Assembly (NCBI GenBank): GCA_963836785.1
Contig: CAWIKW010000011.1
Location: forward strand, 56,962 to 120,961
Source: DASQPR01 sp963836785
GTDB lineage: Bacteria; Actinomycetota; Actinomycetes; Mycobacteriales; Micromonosporaceae
Length of the DNA: 64,000 nt
Direction of reading: 5' to 3'
The notes under the pieces were generated by a model. That model saw only the letters and a program-made list of their open reading frames with translations. It did not search any database and was not told the origin of the DNA. This document shows positions 41,658 to 49,830 of the stretch, one piece after another (position 1 is the stretch's first letter; every line of letters starts with the position of its first letter). Position numbers and translations under genes: made by a program.

Positions 41658-43451
41658 CTAGAAGGCCGATAGAGACTGTGTGTACATGTCTTGGTTGGGT
41701 GTGTTGACGCCCGGGTTGCCGCGGAAGTCGGTCCACGCGGGGTGGACCTTGAAGTCGGTTCCGATGGCGATTGCGGTGTAGTCACCGATGAACTCGCCTT
41801 GCAACGTGTTACCGGTGATCAGGCCGATGCCGACGAACTGGACGTTCGGATCTTCGGATGCGGTGGTGATGCGTTGGATGTGCGCGCTGCCGACGCGGTC
41901 GCCCTGGCCCTTCCACATGGCGAAGTCGAGGAAGAATCCAGCCGGGTCGTAGTGGCGGGTGTACGAACTGACGACGACGCGGCCACCGAGCGCGGCAATC
42001 GCGCCGTAGACCTCGTCATCGGCCGTACCGACGGTTACGGGGTTCGACCAGTGCTTGCCGTCAGCGGAGCTAGTGACGAAGTTGTCGCCGTTGGTCTTGA
42101 CTGATTCGAAGCCGTTGTACGCGCCGTTGCGGTCGTCCGCCCAGGTCAGCCAGAGCCGGCCCGTCAATCGGTCGATCGTCATCTGCGGGAAGCTGTTGAT
42201 CCGGAAGTTCAGGCCGGTCAGCGCTTCCGTGCCGACGTCCTCGTTGGTCGGGAAGTCGAAGTCGAGGGAAACCTCGACGTTCTTGAACGACTTGCCAGCG
42301 TTGTGGGAGGTGGCCACGACAACCGCGTCGTGGTCGGTCGGTTGATCGCAGGCCAGCGTCTGACAAACGGATGCCTCGTACGCGATGTAGAGGGTGCCGT
42401 CGTTGCCGATGACCGGGTTGGAGCCCTGGTCGAATGGCGTGATCCCACCGGAGAAGCCGTCTAGCTTTGGCGCCACGCGCACCGCGGCACCCCAGGTCTG
42501 CCCGAAATCGGTGGACTTACGCAACATGATTGGCGCCTCGACGAAGTTGCCGTCCGCGTCGAACGTGAACGCTGTCCAGGTGACGTACACCGTGCCGGAG
42601 AACGGGTCGGCAGTGACCCATTCCTTGTCGTTGGAGATGTTGGTGTCGGTCGGCGTGCCGTCCGGGTTGACGCCATCAAGCTCGATGATCGATGGCTCGC
42701 CGAAGGTGCGGCCACCGTCGTGGGAGACGGACATGGTCAGTCCGGTGCCGTCGTTGAGCCGGCTGAAAACGAGGTTGGCGTAGTAGACGGTGTTGTGGGG
42801 GCCGAACGCGACCGACGGGTCGCCGGCGGAGTCCATGTCGGATAGCGCGCCGGTCGCGCCGGTCTGGAACGTCAAGTGCGGCAGCTGGACATCGGACCAC
42901 GTCTTGCCACCGTCGTGACTGCTATATGCAAAGCCGGAGCTGTCGTTGCGTCCCTCTCGCGTGTTGAAGACGCGATAGTCGTTCGCGCCGGCTACCACGT
43001 TGAGCGGATTGAACGGGTTGACCGCGATCGGTGTCTCGTTCTGCGCGGACTGGCAGCCGGTCTGGCTCCCGGCCTGCACCGTGGTGTCGCCGTTGATCGC
43101 GTCGACGTTCGGTGCCGGGTTCGGGTAAGGGTTGGGCGAGCTGAGCTCGTCGACGCATTGTGCCGTGATATTCGGCTCTGGGGCCTGATCGTCGTCTTCG
43201 CCGAGTGTCTTGGCCAGCAGCTCGTTGGGGACATTGGTGTGCGTTGCCGGGACCGCGGCGTGAGTAGTGCGCGCCACGCCGGTCGTGCGCGATTGGACGT
43301 CCAACGGTGCTGGGTGTCGTGCGCCGGCGGATCTAGCGGGTGAGCTGCTGCCGTGCGCGGCATTGGCGGGCTGAGAAGCCACCATCAAGCCGAGTCCGGA
43401 CAATGTCGACACAACCACGACTGCGGCGGGTCGACGCCATTGCAGTGCCAT
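41658..43451 (-). CDS. Secreted BNR/Asp-box beta-propeller protein (sialidase-like fold)
   Basis: The 597-residue precursor has a signal peptide (AVVVVSTLSGLGLMVASQP, ANAA cleavage). Five Asp-box repeats are visible (SSHDGGKTW, SVSHDGGRTF, STDFGQTW, TSHNAGKSF, SADGKHW), typical of six-bladed propellers of sialidases and exo-glycanases. The Arg triad of true sialidases is not evident, so it may be a glycan-binding or different hydrolase protein. AGGAG precedes ATG 43451. It is divergent from an alpha/beta hydrolase. Confidence 0.85.
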   Translation of the reverse strand: MALQWRRPAAVVVVSTLSGLGLMVASQPANAAHGSSSPARSAGARHPAPLDVQSRTTGVARTTHAAVPATHTNVPNELLAKTLGEDDDQAPEPNITAQCVDELSSPNPYPNPAPNVDAINGDTTVQAGSQTGCQSAQNETPIAVNPFNPLNVVAGANDYRVFNTREGRNDSSGFAYSSHDGGKTWSDVQLPHLTFQTGATGALSDMDSAGDPSVAFGPHNTVYYANLVFSRLNDGTGLTMSVSHDGGRTFGEPSIIELDGVNPDGTPTDTNISNDKEWVTADPFSGTVYVTWTAFTFDADGNFVEAPIMLRKSTDFGQTWGAAVRVAPKLDGFSGGITPFDQGSNPVIGNDGTLYIAYEASVCQTLACDQPTDHDAVVVATSHNAGKSFKNVEVSLDFDFPTNEDVGTEALTGLNFRINSFPQMTIDRLTGRLWLTWADDRNGAYNGFESVKTNGDNFVTSSADGKHWSNPVTVGTADDEVYGAIAALGGRVVVSSYTRHYDPAGFFLDFAMWKGQGDRVGSAHIQRITTASEDPNVQFVGIGLITGNTLQGEFIGDYTAIAIGTDFKVHPAWTDFRGNPGVNTPNQDMYTQSLSAF

Positions 43452-43623
43452 GTGTGCTCCTAACCGGGAGGATCCACTTTGGAGCACCCAACCACATTTG
43501 TCGATGCTTGACCATGAGCAGCCAGACGACGGCACCCTTGCGACACCCTCGCAAGATCTGCCTCCGGTTTAAGGTCGCCGCAAGGCGCGACCGCCCGCGT
43601 GGCCGTGAACGGTGGACGGGACG

Positions 43624-43638
43624 CGTAGCAGTGCTACG
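43624..43638. promoter_or_regulatory. Perfect 15-bp palindrome at a start region
   Basis: CGTAGCA-G-TGCTACG lies two bases before ATG 43640 of the alpha/beta hydrolase in a divergent gap of 188 bases. It looks like an operator. Confidence 0.45.
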
Positions 43639-43639
43639 A

Positions 43640-44560
43640 ATGCGGGCGGAGGCGTTGTTCGACGGCAGCCGGGCGTGGCAGCGTCGGGTCATGCGCGTCT
43701 CGGATGAGTACGTGGCGGCGCTCCGCCGGCCGATGACCGTACGGCGGCCGGAAGGCCAGATGCGCGGCGGCGTCGTCGCGTTGCACGGCGCCATGTTGCC
43801 GCAACGGGATCAGCCTCTCTTCGAGCACCTGGCCGAGACGCTGACGCTGCTCGGGTACGCGGTGGCCAGCTACGACCGGCGACCGTCCGACGGCGGTGGG
43901 GTACCGCTCGACGACCAGGCGACCGACGCGCTGGCCGGGCTGACGTACCTACGCGACCTGACCGGAACACCGGTGGGCCTCTACGGCTTCAGCCAGGGCG
44001 CCTGGGCCGCATCGGTGGCTGCGGCCCGCTCGGCCGACGTCGCGTTCCTCGCCCTGCTGGGCTGCTCCGGCGTCTCCCCCGCGGCCCAGATGCGCTACTT
44101 CATGGACGAGTCGCTGCGCCGAGCCGGTCACGATGAGGCCGCGCGCGCCGCCGCCGCCCACGTACGGCTGGCCGTCGAGGCCGTGCTACGCGGCGACGGC
44201 GACCGCTCCGAACTGGCCGCGTTGCTGGACGCCGCGACCGGCGAGCCTTGGTGGTCGCTGACCTGGCTGCCCGACAAGGTTCCAGCGTCTGGCGCGTGGG
44301 CCGACATGGATTTCGACCCCGAGCCCACGGTCGCCCGGGTCGTCTGCCCGACGTTGCTCATGTACGGCGAGGACGAGGAGAACGTACCGGCCGCGACGAG
44401 CATCGCGGTCTGGAGACGTGCATCGCCCGCCGACCTAACCGTGGCGATGATCGCCGGATGCGGCCACTTTCCATCTTTCAACGGCGGCCAGCAACGATTG
44501 GACATCGCCGGTGCGTACCGTGACACGCTCGCCGCGTGGTTCGCGGCCAGACAACCGTGA
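43640..44560 (+). CDS. Alpha/beta hydrolase
   Basis: The 306-residue protein has the nucleophile elbow GFSQGAW, the acid in LLMYGEDEENVPA and the His in AGCGHFPSF, so the Ser-Asp/Glu-His triad is complete. It resembles dienelactone-hydrolase or prolyl-oligopeptidase-like esterases. I chose ATG 43640 with GTG 43631 and ATG 43691 as alternatives; the frame from 43340 covers the antisense of the BNR gene. The substrate is unknown. Confidence 0.82.
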   Translation: MRAEALFDGSRAWQRRVMRVSDEYVAALRRPMTVRRPEGQMRGGVVALHGAMLPQRDQPLFEHLAETLTLLGYAVASYDRRPSDGGGVPLDDQATDALAGLTYLRDLTGTPVGLYGFSQGAWAASVAAARSADVAFLALLGCSGVSPAAQMRYFMDESLRRAGHDEAARAAAAHVRLAVEAVLRGDGDRSELAALLDAATGEPWWSLTWLPDKVPASGAWADMDFDPEPTVARVVCPTLLMYGEDEENVPAATSIAVWRRASPADLTVAMIAGCGHFPSFNGGQQRLDIAGAYRDTLAAWFAARQP

Positions 44561-44926
44561 GAACGCTAGACGGCCGTGTCGACCTTCATCACCGCGATTC
44601 AGAATCCACTGACAGATGCACTAGAGTCCGGGCACCCCGAGGACGTGACCACGGTCCGACATAGGTGCGAATAGCGTCACAGCGTGCGCAGCGCTGACAG
44701 CCACGCCGGGCGGCCGCAGACAGCGGTACGCGTCCGACGGCATGAGCCGCAGTTGCTGGCGAGGTTGCTGTCACAGCCGCCGTGGGATAGCCAAGCGGCT
44801 TGCTAGCCGACGATCGAACGGCCCGCCGGGTGCGGGTGACCCTGCAGCAACCGCTCGTCGACTCCCGCGATTGGACGTGCGGCAGAGGGTCACCCGTACT
44901 TGGGATAGCGGCTAGGCCCTTCGCCG
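44561..44926. other. Gap between the hydrolase and arsenic island
   Basis: No gene is supported here. GGGTGACCCT (44834-44843) and AGGGTCACCC (44886-44895) are perfect 10-bp inverted repeats 42 bases apart, downstream of the CadI/ArsI-like stop, and may form a terminator or mark an island edge. Confidence 0.4.
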
Positions 44927-45400
44927 TTATCCGCAGGCGCACCCTCCGGTGTTGCCGGTGCTGACGCTGACGAGTTCGCCGTCGGGCGCGGTTGTCGCGC
45001 AGCATGCGCTGTCAGCTTCCTGGCCGAGTTGATTCGCGTCGCCCTTGACGACGTACACCTCCCACGGCTCGTTACCGGGGCCGTGGACCCAGACCTTGTC
45101 CTGCACTGCGTAGCAGCAGGAGGTGTCCTCCTCGGTGCGAGTGATCAGACCGGCGTCGGACAGCCGGGTGGTGGCGGCGGTGACGTCGTCGGTGCTGAAC
45201 ACCTCGACGCCGAGGTGGTCCATCACGGTCGGTTGGCCGGCTTCGCCCTCGATGAGCACGAGTTTGAGCGGCGGCTCGTCGATGGCGAAGTTGGCGTACC
45301 CGGGTCGGAGCTTGGCCGGCTCGACACCGAACAGCTTGGAGTAGAACGCAATCGACCCATCCAGGTCGGAAACCCGCAGCGCGAGTTGTACACGGGACAT
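44927..45400 (-). CDS. arsI: CadI/ArsI-like VOC dioxygenase
   Basis: The 157-residue protein begins MSRVQLALRVSDLDGSIAFY, continues AKLRPGYANFAIDEPPLKLV and carries TSCCYAVQDKVWVHGPG and WEVYVVKGD, matching ArsI C-As lyase and mycobacterial CadI. The paired Cys of TSCC bind the trivalent arsenic and a Cys-rich tail (GGCACG) is present. It should cleave the carbon-arsenic bond of methylarsenite with Fe(II), using oxygen. GGAGGTG precedes the ATG. Its promoter shares the island's divergent control region. Confidence 0.9.
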   Translation of the reverse strand: MSRVQLALRVSDLDGSIAFYSKLFGVEPAKLRPGYANFAIDEPPLKLVLIEGEAGQPTVMDHLGVEVFSTDDVTAATTRLSDAGLITRTEEDTSCCYAVQDKVWVHGPGNEPWEVYVVKGDANQLGQEADSACCATTAPDGELVSVSTGNTGGCACG

Positions 45401-45474
45401 GACACACCTCCTGATTCGATGACCATCTGCTTAGATGACCGTCTAGACACCATCTTTAATGCTGTCTTGACGTT

Positions 45475-45507
45475 TGTCAAACTAGAGCGACTTCTAATTA
45501 GTTTGAC
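45475..45507. promoter_or_regulatory. Divergent control region of the arsenic island
   Basis: GTCAAACTA (45476-45484) and TAGTTTGAC (45499-45507) are perfect 9-bp arms. On the minus strand TTGACA (45475-45480) with TAAAGA 16 bases on is the arsI promoter. The arms are likely an ArsR operator. Confidence 0.55.
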
Positions 45508-45540
45508 GCGTAGCTGTCGGCGCCGGTGGTCCGGAACGCC

Positions 45541-45579
45541 TTGACACCGGACCTTCACTCAACAATCATTGAGTCAATG
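45541..45579 (+). promoter_or_regulatory. Promoter and operator of the ArsR-phosphatase gene
   Basis: TTGACA (45541-45546), 17 bp, AATCAT (45564-45569), then seven bases and ATG 45577 give a leaderless layout. ACTCAA-N6-TTGAGT (45557-45574) is an ArsR-type operator over the -10. Confidence 0.6.
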
Positions 45580-46263
45580 AACACTGACTGGACTGCGGGC
45601 GTGGAAGGTCGGGCTCGAGTGCACGCGGCACTCGGCGAGCCTGCACGCCTTGCGATCGTGGACATGCTGGCCCTCGGCGATGCGTCGCCCGGCGAGATCG
45701 GGGCACGGTTGCGATTGCCGACGAATCTGGTGGCTCACCACCTGGGCGTGTTGCAGGACGCGGGCCTCATTCGGCGTTCGCGGTCCGAGGGCGACGCCCG
45801 ACGTACCTATGTACGGCTGCGCCCCGAGGTGGTCGCGGGGTTGGCTCGCGGCGTTTTGATGCCGGCGTCTCGTGTGGTGTTTGTCTGTACGCACAATTCG
45901 GCGCGTTCCCAACTGGCGGCGGCGTTGTGGAGTCGTCGTAGCCAGGTGCCGGTCACCTCGGCCGGCACGGATCCCGCCGGCGGAGTACACCCACGTGCCC
46001 TCGCGACGGCGAAGCGACACGGCGTGGGTCTCCAGCGGCCCAAAACCGCGCACGTCAGCGATGTGGTCCGTGCTGACGACTTGGTTATCGCGGTGTGCGA
46101 CAACGCCCATGAGCGTCTGCCAACCAGTACCGACCGGCTGCATTGGTCGGTACCCGACCCGGCACCAGTTGACACCGACGAAGCGTTCGAGTCCGCGTTC
46201 GCCGACATCACGGAACGCATTGATCGTCTTGCCCCTGCTTTCACGCTGAGGAGCGCGTCATGA
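45577..46263 (+). CDS. ArsR regulator fused to LMW-phosphatase-type arsenate reductase domain
   Basis: The 228-residue protein joins an ArsR winged helix (residues 5-90: HAALGEPARLAIVDMLALGD, LPTNLVAHHLGVLQDAGLIR) to a low-molecular-weight phosphatase domain (residues 95-225) with VVFVCTHNSARSQLAAALW, the CxxNxxRS loop. No ELCVCDL metal site is seen in the ArsR half. It may sense arsenic through the phosphatase cysteines, or act as both regulator and reductase. Its stop overlaps the arsC start (ATGA). It starts leaderless at 45577. Confidence 0.88.
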   Translation: MNTDWTAGVEGRARVHAALGEPARLAIVDMLALGDASPGEIGARLRLPTNLVAHHLGVLQDAGLIRRSRSEGDARRTYVRLRPEVVAGLARGVLMPASRVVFVCTHNSARSQLAAALWSRRSQVPVTSAGTDPAGGVHPRALATAKRHGVGLQRPKTAHVSDVVRADDLVIAVCDNAHERLPTSTDRLHWSVPDPAPVDTDEAFESAFADITERIDRLAPAFTLRSAS

Positions 46264-46922
46264 CCGACACGACCAGCCACCACCGACCGGATCTCAGCAT
46301 CGATCAGATGTTGGCGCTAAGGACAGCGGCGGCCAACCTCGAACGCCAATTCGCGCGGTTCTACGGCACCGAAACGATCGAACGATTCCTGCACTCGAGC
46401 TACGACCAGTTCGCCGACCAAGGCCGGCTCACGAGGTTCTTGCCGCTCATCGCGGAACGCTTCGCCAGGCAACGCCTGTACGCCTTGGCAAGGGTTGAGG
46501 GTCATCACGACGACGGCCGGCCAATCGTGTTGTTCCTGTGTGTGCACAACGCCGGGCGCAGCCAAATGGCGCTGGGCTTCTTCCAGCAACTCGCCGGTGA
46601 CCGCGCGGTCGCATGGTCCGGCGGCTCAGAACCCGGCCTCACGATCAACCCGTCGGCCGTGACGACGATGGCAGAGCGCGGGATCGACATCACCGGTGAA
46701 TTCCCCAAGCCATGGACCGATGAAGTGGTCCGAGCCGCCGACGTGGTGGTCACGATGGGCTGCGGCGACGCCTGCCCAATCTTCCCCGGCAAGCGATATC
46801 TGAACTGGGACCTCGACGACCCGGCCGGCCAGGACGTCGAACACGTGCGTCCGATCCGTGACGAAATCGAGCGCCGGGTTCGCACCCTCCTCGACGAGCT
46901 CGACATTCCCGCCCGCACATGA
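46260..46922 (+). CDS. arsC: Arsenate reductase with N-terminal helical extension
   Basis: The 220-residue protein has an N-terminal helical part (residues 1-80, SIDQMLALRTAAANLERQF) and an LMW-phosphatase domain with FLCVHNAGRSQMALGFFQQL and TMGCGDACPIFPGKRYLNWD. This long layout recalls the Cg_ArsC1' type of Corynebacterium, which works with mycothiol. It reduces arsenate to arsenite. The ATGA overlap with the ArsR fusion couples translation. A perfect hairpin at 47091 may terminate the transcript. Confidence 0.92.
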   Translation: MTDTTSHHRPDLSIDQMLALRTAAANLERQFARFYGTETIERFLHSSYDQFADQGRLTRFLPLIAERFARQRLYALARVEGHHDDGRPIVLFLCVHNAGRSQMALGFFQQLAGDRAVAWSGGSEPGLTINPSAVTTMAERGIDITGEFPKPWTDEVVRAADVVVTMGCGDACPIFPGKRYLNWDLDDPAGQDVEHVRPIRDEIERRVRTLLDELDIPART

Positions 46923-46953
46923 CCGATTCGTTTGTCGCGTCTGACCAGTCGGA

Positions 46954-47090
46954 GTGCCAGCGAGTCGCCTGGTGATCGTTGGCGGTAGTGACACCGGAAT
47001 CAGCGCCGGGCTGCGCGCCCGCGACATTAACCCTGGCGTCGAGCCGCTGCTGATTGTGGCCGATGCCTTTCCCGAACTTTTCTATCTGCG
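46954..47090 (+). pseudogene. N-terminal fragment of FAD/NAD-dependent oxidoreductase
   Basis: The fragment reads SRLVIVGGSDTGISAGLRAR and LIVADAFP, a GxGxxG-like FAD-binding start of the CoA-disulfide-reductase type that often joins ars operons. One extra C in CCC at 47071-47073 breaks the frame: removing it gives AFPNFSICG, the typical continuation. Homology stops after that, exactly where a perfect 11-bp inverted repeat begins. The gene is frameshifted and truncated. A GTG at 46954 starts it. Confidence 0.6.
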
Positions 47091-47117
47091 GCCCGGCGCA
47101 TCGCAGATGCGCCGGGC
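47091..47117 (+). terminator. Perfect 11-bp hairpin at the pseudogene junction
   Basis: GCCCGGCGCAT, CGCAG, ATGCGCCGGGC. It begins where the oxidoreductase homology ends and lies downstream of arsC, so it could be a terminator or a deletion-end scar. Confidence 0.6.
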
Positions 47118-47270
47118 GAGTAGCGACGCAAATTCACGGCATTTCTGTGGGCCGTGTCGGTTGCCTCGACGGGCCGCGATCCGGCTGTCGTGCAACACAA
47201 CCGCGCATCACAAACCGCAGTAATGGCTGGTCGCCCGAACCGCGTTCCGGGCGACGCTGACGATGAGACG

Positions 47271-47687
47271 TCACGCCGCGTCTGCCGGCAACAGTTCGGC
47301 GACGAGGCTGCTGACCCGGCCCCGAATGTCGTCGCGCACCACGCGCACGACTTCGATCGGCTGTCCGGCGGGATCCGTCAACTCCCAGTCCTCGTACCGC
47401 TTTCCGGGAAAGACCGGGCAGGCGTCGCCGCACCCCATCGTGATGATGACGTCAGAACCTTCGGCCAAGTCCCAGTCGAGCTTGCGCGGGGTGCCATTGG
47501 AAATGTCGATGCCTACCTCGGCCATTGCCGCGACCGCGATCGGGTTGATCCGCTGACCGGGATCGGACCCGGCGGAGCGGACCTCAACTCGGTCACCGGC
47601 GAAATGCCGCAGCCACCCGGCGGCCATCTGGGATCGTCCGGCGTTGTGTACGCACACGAACAGCACGCTGGGCTTCGGGCTAGTCAC
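47271..47687 (-). CDS. arsC: Arsenate reductase (LMW-phosphatase fold)
   Basis: The 138-residue protein has VLFVCVHNAGRSQMAAGWLR (CxxNxxRS loop) at residues 8-27 and ITMGCGDACPVFPGKRYEDW with further Cys, the standard layout of a thioredoxin- or mycothiol-coupled arsenate reductase. It is the third gene of a minus-strand arsR-aquaporin-arsC run. It is a second, shorter ArsC in the island. Confidence 0.95.
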   Translation of the reverse strand: MTSPKPSVLFVCVHNAGRSQMAAGWLRHFAGDRVEVRSAGSDPGQRINPIAVAAMAEVGIDISNGTPRKLDWDLAEGSDVIITMGCGDACPVFPGKRYEDWELTDPAGQPIEVVRVVRDDIRGRVSSLVAELLPADAA

Positions 47688-47763
47688 TCGTTTGCTCCGT
47701 TGGTCGTCGAGTCAGGAGACGATGAGTACCGGTCGAGCCGTGATCAACAACCGGCAGCGTGGA

Positions 47764-48534
47764 TCATCGCCGGCTGCGTGCATGTTGCTTGGTCGATGCG
47801 TCGGCGTCGGCCTGCTCGGCGTTGACGCCAGCGAGCATTACGGCATCGCTTGTGCGATGCGGAGCCGGGTACAGGGCGACGATGAACGCGACGCCGACGA
47901 TCAGGCCGACCAGCTGAGCCACAATGAACCCGGGTACCGAGCCTGGAGCAATGCCAGCAAACGTGTCCGTGAAGGCGCGACCGACCGTTACCGCCGGGTT
48001 CGCAAATGATGTGGACGAGGTAAACCAGTACGCCGCGCCGATATACGCACCGACCGCCGGCGCGGCGAGTGCGGCACGGCCGGTACGAACCAATGCGAAG
48101 ATCAGCAGCAGCAGACCGGCCGTGGCGACGGTCTCGCCGAGCCACAGGTGGCCACCGCTGCGGTGTTTCGTCGACATGCCCAGCGGCACCGAGAACATCG
48201 CGTTGGCCAGAAGCGCACCGGCGATCGCACCGGTAACCTGCGCGATCGTGTAGGCACCGAGGTCTGCGGCCGACAGGCCGTCCTTGCCGTGTCGGCCGAA
48301 CCACCAGTCGGCAGCGGACACCACCGGGTTAAAGTGTGCGCCCGAGATCGGCCCGAGCATCAGGATCAGCACCGCCAACGCGAACGCTGTGGCGATCGAG
48401 TTTTCTAGCAGCTGCAGCCCGACGTCGCCGGGCGACAGGCGGCTTGCCATGATGCCCGAGCCGACGACGGCGGTCACCAGCAGCGCGGTACCCACGAATT
48501 CAGCCGCCAGGCGCCGCCACAGCGGACTGGTCAT
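47764..48534 (-). CDS. Aquaporin/MIP-family channel (AqpS-like candidate)
   Basis: The 256-residue channel has six membrane segments and two half-helix motifs, HFNPVVSAAD (NPV variant) and FANPAVTVGR (NPA). GAHFNPVV with a widened filter is common in arsenite channels. It sits between arsR and arsC, the arrangement that I recall from AqpS islands, where arsenite flows out down its gradient. No Acr3 or ArsB is in the window. The ATG at 48534 overlaps the ArsR stop (ATGA). Confidence 0.85.
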   Translation of the reverse strand: MTSPLWRRLAAEFVGTALLVTAVVGSGIMASRLSPGDVGLQLLENSIATAFALAVLILMLGPISGAHFNPVVSAADWWFGRHGKDGLSAADLGAYTIAQVTGAIAGALLANAMFSVPLGMSTKHRSGGHLWLGETVATAGLLLLIFALVRTGRAALAAPAVGAYIGAAYWFTSSTSFANPAVTVGRAFTDTFAGIAPGSVPGFIVAQLVGLIVGVAFIVALYPAPHRTSDAVMLAGVNAEQADADASTKQHARSRR

Positions 48535-48854
48535 GAGCACTCCCGACGGATGTCGACCGTTCTGCGGGCCCGCTCAGCGAGGCCGCCCAGATGCGTGGCA
48601 ACCGCCGCCAGCGCATCTGGCAGTAACCGGTAATAGGTGTATCGACCGTGTGGTTCGGTCGCCACGATCCCAGCGTGCCGCAGCGCACGCAGATGATTGG
48701 ACACATTGGTCTGTGTCAGTCCCAGGTCCTCGACCAGGTGACAGTTGCAGGCCGGACCGGCGGCCAACGCCTCGATGATCGCGGCTCGGGTTGGGTCGGC
48801 AAGCAACCGCAGCGTCTCCGTCAGGACATCATCACCGGTCACTGATATCACCAT
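48531..48854 (-). CDS. arsR: ArsR family regulator (arsR of aquaporin operon)
   Basis: The 107-residue protein has a winged helix (LLADPTRAAIIEALAAGPAC, LGLTQTNVSNHLRALRHAGI) with CNCHLVEDL, a Cys pair at the position used for arsenite in several ArsR types, and a C-terminal Cys (RRECS). It probably represses the aquaporin-arsC operon. ATG 48854 is preceded by no strong ribosome-binding site. Confidence 0.88.
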   Translation of the reverse strand: MVISVTGDDVLTETLRLLADPTRAAIIEALAAGPACNCHLVEDLGLTQTNVSNHLRALRHAGIVATEPHGRYTYYRLLPDALAAVATHLGGLAERARRTVDIRRECS

Positions 48855-48923
48855 GTGATGATGAGACAATGCCGTTGGTCAGCGCGTCAACGGCTGCGAT
48901 CGTGAACAGTCGGTGAACCGGCG

Positions 48924-49286
48924 TCAGGCCGCGACAAGGGCGTCCGTCGACACGGCGAGCAGCTGCGACAGGGCAGCGAGCTTTTCCCGCACCGGCCGGT
49001 AGTACACCCACGTTCCGCGCCGCTCATGGTCGATCAGGCCGGCCTCGCGCAGCACCCGCAGATGGTGCGAGATCGTCGGCCCGGACACCGTGAACGCCGG
49101 CGTGAGATCACACACACAGACCTCGCCACCAGAATGCGAGGCGATCATCGAGAGGAGCTGCAGTCGCACTGGATCACCCAGAGCCTTGAACGCTCCGGCC
49201 AGATCCGCCGCCTCAGCCGGCTCGATCCGCGCCTGCGAAATCGGCGTGCAGCATTCCGGGCCGGCAACGACAGGCAGTTTCGACAT
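48924..49286 (-). CDS. arsR: ArsR family regulator with ELCVCDL-like site
   Basis: The 120-residue protein has EVCVCDLTPAF, the alpha-3 arsenite site of classic ArsR, and an N-terminal ECCTP. TTGAC-AGAC-GTCAA (49296-49309), an ArsR-type operator, lies ten bases before its start. It sits in the island next to another ArsR on each side. Confidence 0.92.
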   Translation of the reverse strand: MSKLPVVAGPECCTPISQARIEPAEAADLAGAFKALGDPVRLQLLSMIASHSGGEVCVCDLTPAFTVSGPTISHHLRVLREAGLIDHERRGTWVYYRPVREKLAALSQLLAVSTDALVAA

Positions 49287-49295
49287 GCCTCTAGG

Positions 49296-49309
49296 TTGAC
49301 AGACGTCAA
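49296..49309. promoter_or_regulatory. ArsR-type operator TTGAC-N4-GTCAA
   Basis: A perfect 5-bp inverted repeat sits between the two divergent ArsR genes near the start of the 48924 gene. Its halves resemble the TTGAC/GTCAA arms seen elsewhere in the island. Confidence 0.5.
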
Positions 49310-49344
49310 AACAAGCTGCAAGTTTCATTCCGTAGCGCCATCTC

Positions 49345-49369
49345 CATCGTCAATCGGCGATTGACGATG
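49345..49369. promoter_or_regulatory. Perfect 25-bp palindrome upstream of the third ArsR
   Basis: CATCGTCAATC, GGC and its mirror GATTGACGATG form 11-bp arms. TACGCT (49371-49376) then six bases and GTG 49383 give a leaderless promoter directly after it. The palindrome would block polymerase when bound. Confidence 0.65.
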
Positions 49370-49382
49370 ATACGCTTTTGCA

Positions 49383-49739
49383 GTGACCGCTCTGCTGGAC
49401 CGGGCAACCGCTGTCGAGTACGCCTCCTGGTTTCGTGCACTGGCAGACCCGAGCCGGGTTCAGCTTGTCGAACTCCTCGCACGCAGCGGCCGGGCGTTGA
49501 CCGTTGGGCAGATCGTCGCCGCGATGGGGCTAGCCCAGTCGACCGTCTCACATCACCTCAAGATCCTTGCCGAAGTACGGTTCGTCCTCGTCGACCAGGT
49601 CGGCAACGCCCGCTACTACCGGATCAACCTGGCCTGCATCGACTGCTTCCCAAGCGCGGCCGATGTCGTCATGGGCAAACCCGCACCAGCCGTGCGCACG
49701 GACAGCAACGTCACCGCATCGAAGACCGGAGCGGCGTGA
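49383..49739 (+). CDS. arsR: ArsR family regulator (third)
   Basis: The 118-residue protein has RALADPSRVQLVELLARSG and MGLAQSTVSHHLKILAEVRF, and a C-terminal ACIDCFPSAADVVMG with CxxC that may bind metal. It begins leaderless at GTG 49383 behind a 25-bp palindrome. It is followed by the ArsN-like acetyltransferase, which it may control. Confidence 0.9.
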   Translation: MTALLDRATAVEYASWFRALADPSRVQLVELLARSGRALTVGQIVAAMGLAQSTVSHHLKILAEVRFVLVDQVGNARYYRINLACIDCFPSAADVVMGKPAPAVRTDSNVTASKTGAA

Positions 49740-49830
49740 CATGACATGCCTGGTGCCAGCCCATGCATCCGGTAACAGGCACCACACCGGGTTCGGGTTC
49801 GGCACTACGAGCCAGAAGGGCAGCATCACC

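Noticed and set aside
43340..43639. N-terminal extension of the alpha/beta hydrolase
   Set aside because: It covers the signal peptide region of the BNR gene in antisense and is Arg-rich; the palindrome at 43624 sits at the likely start.
44589..45005. A 138-codon minus-strand frame after arsI
   Set aside because: It overlaps the arsI end in another frame, is Arg- and Ala-rich and shows no family signature.
45307..45525. A coding gene in the arsI to ArsR-fusion gap
   Set aside because: The 45401-45576 stretch is AT-richer and full of inverted repeats and promoter motifs, so it is a control region.
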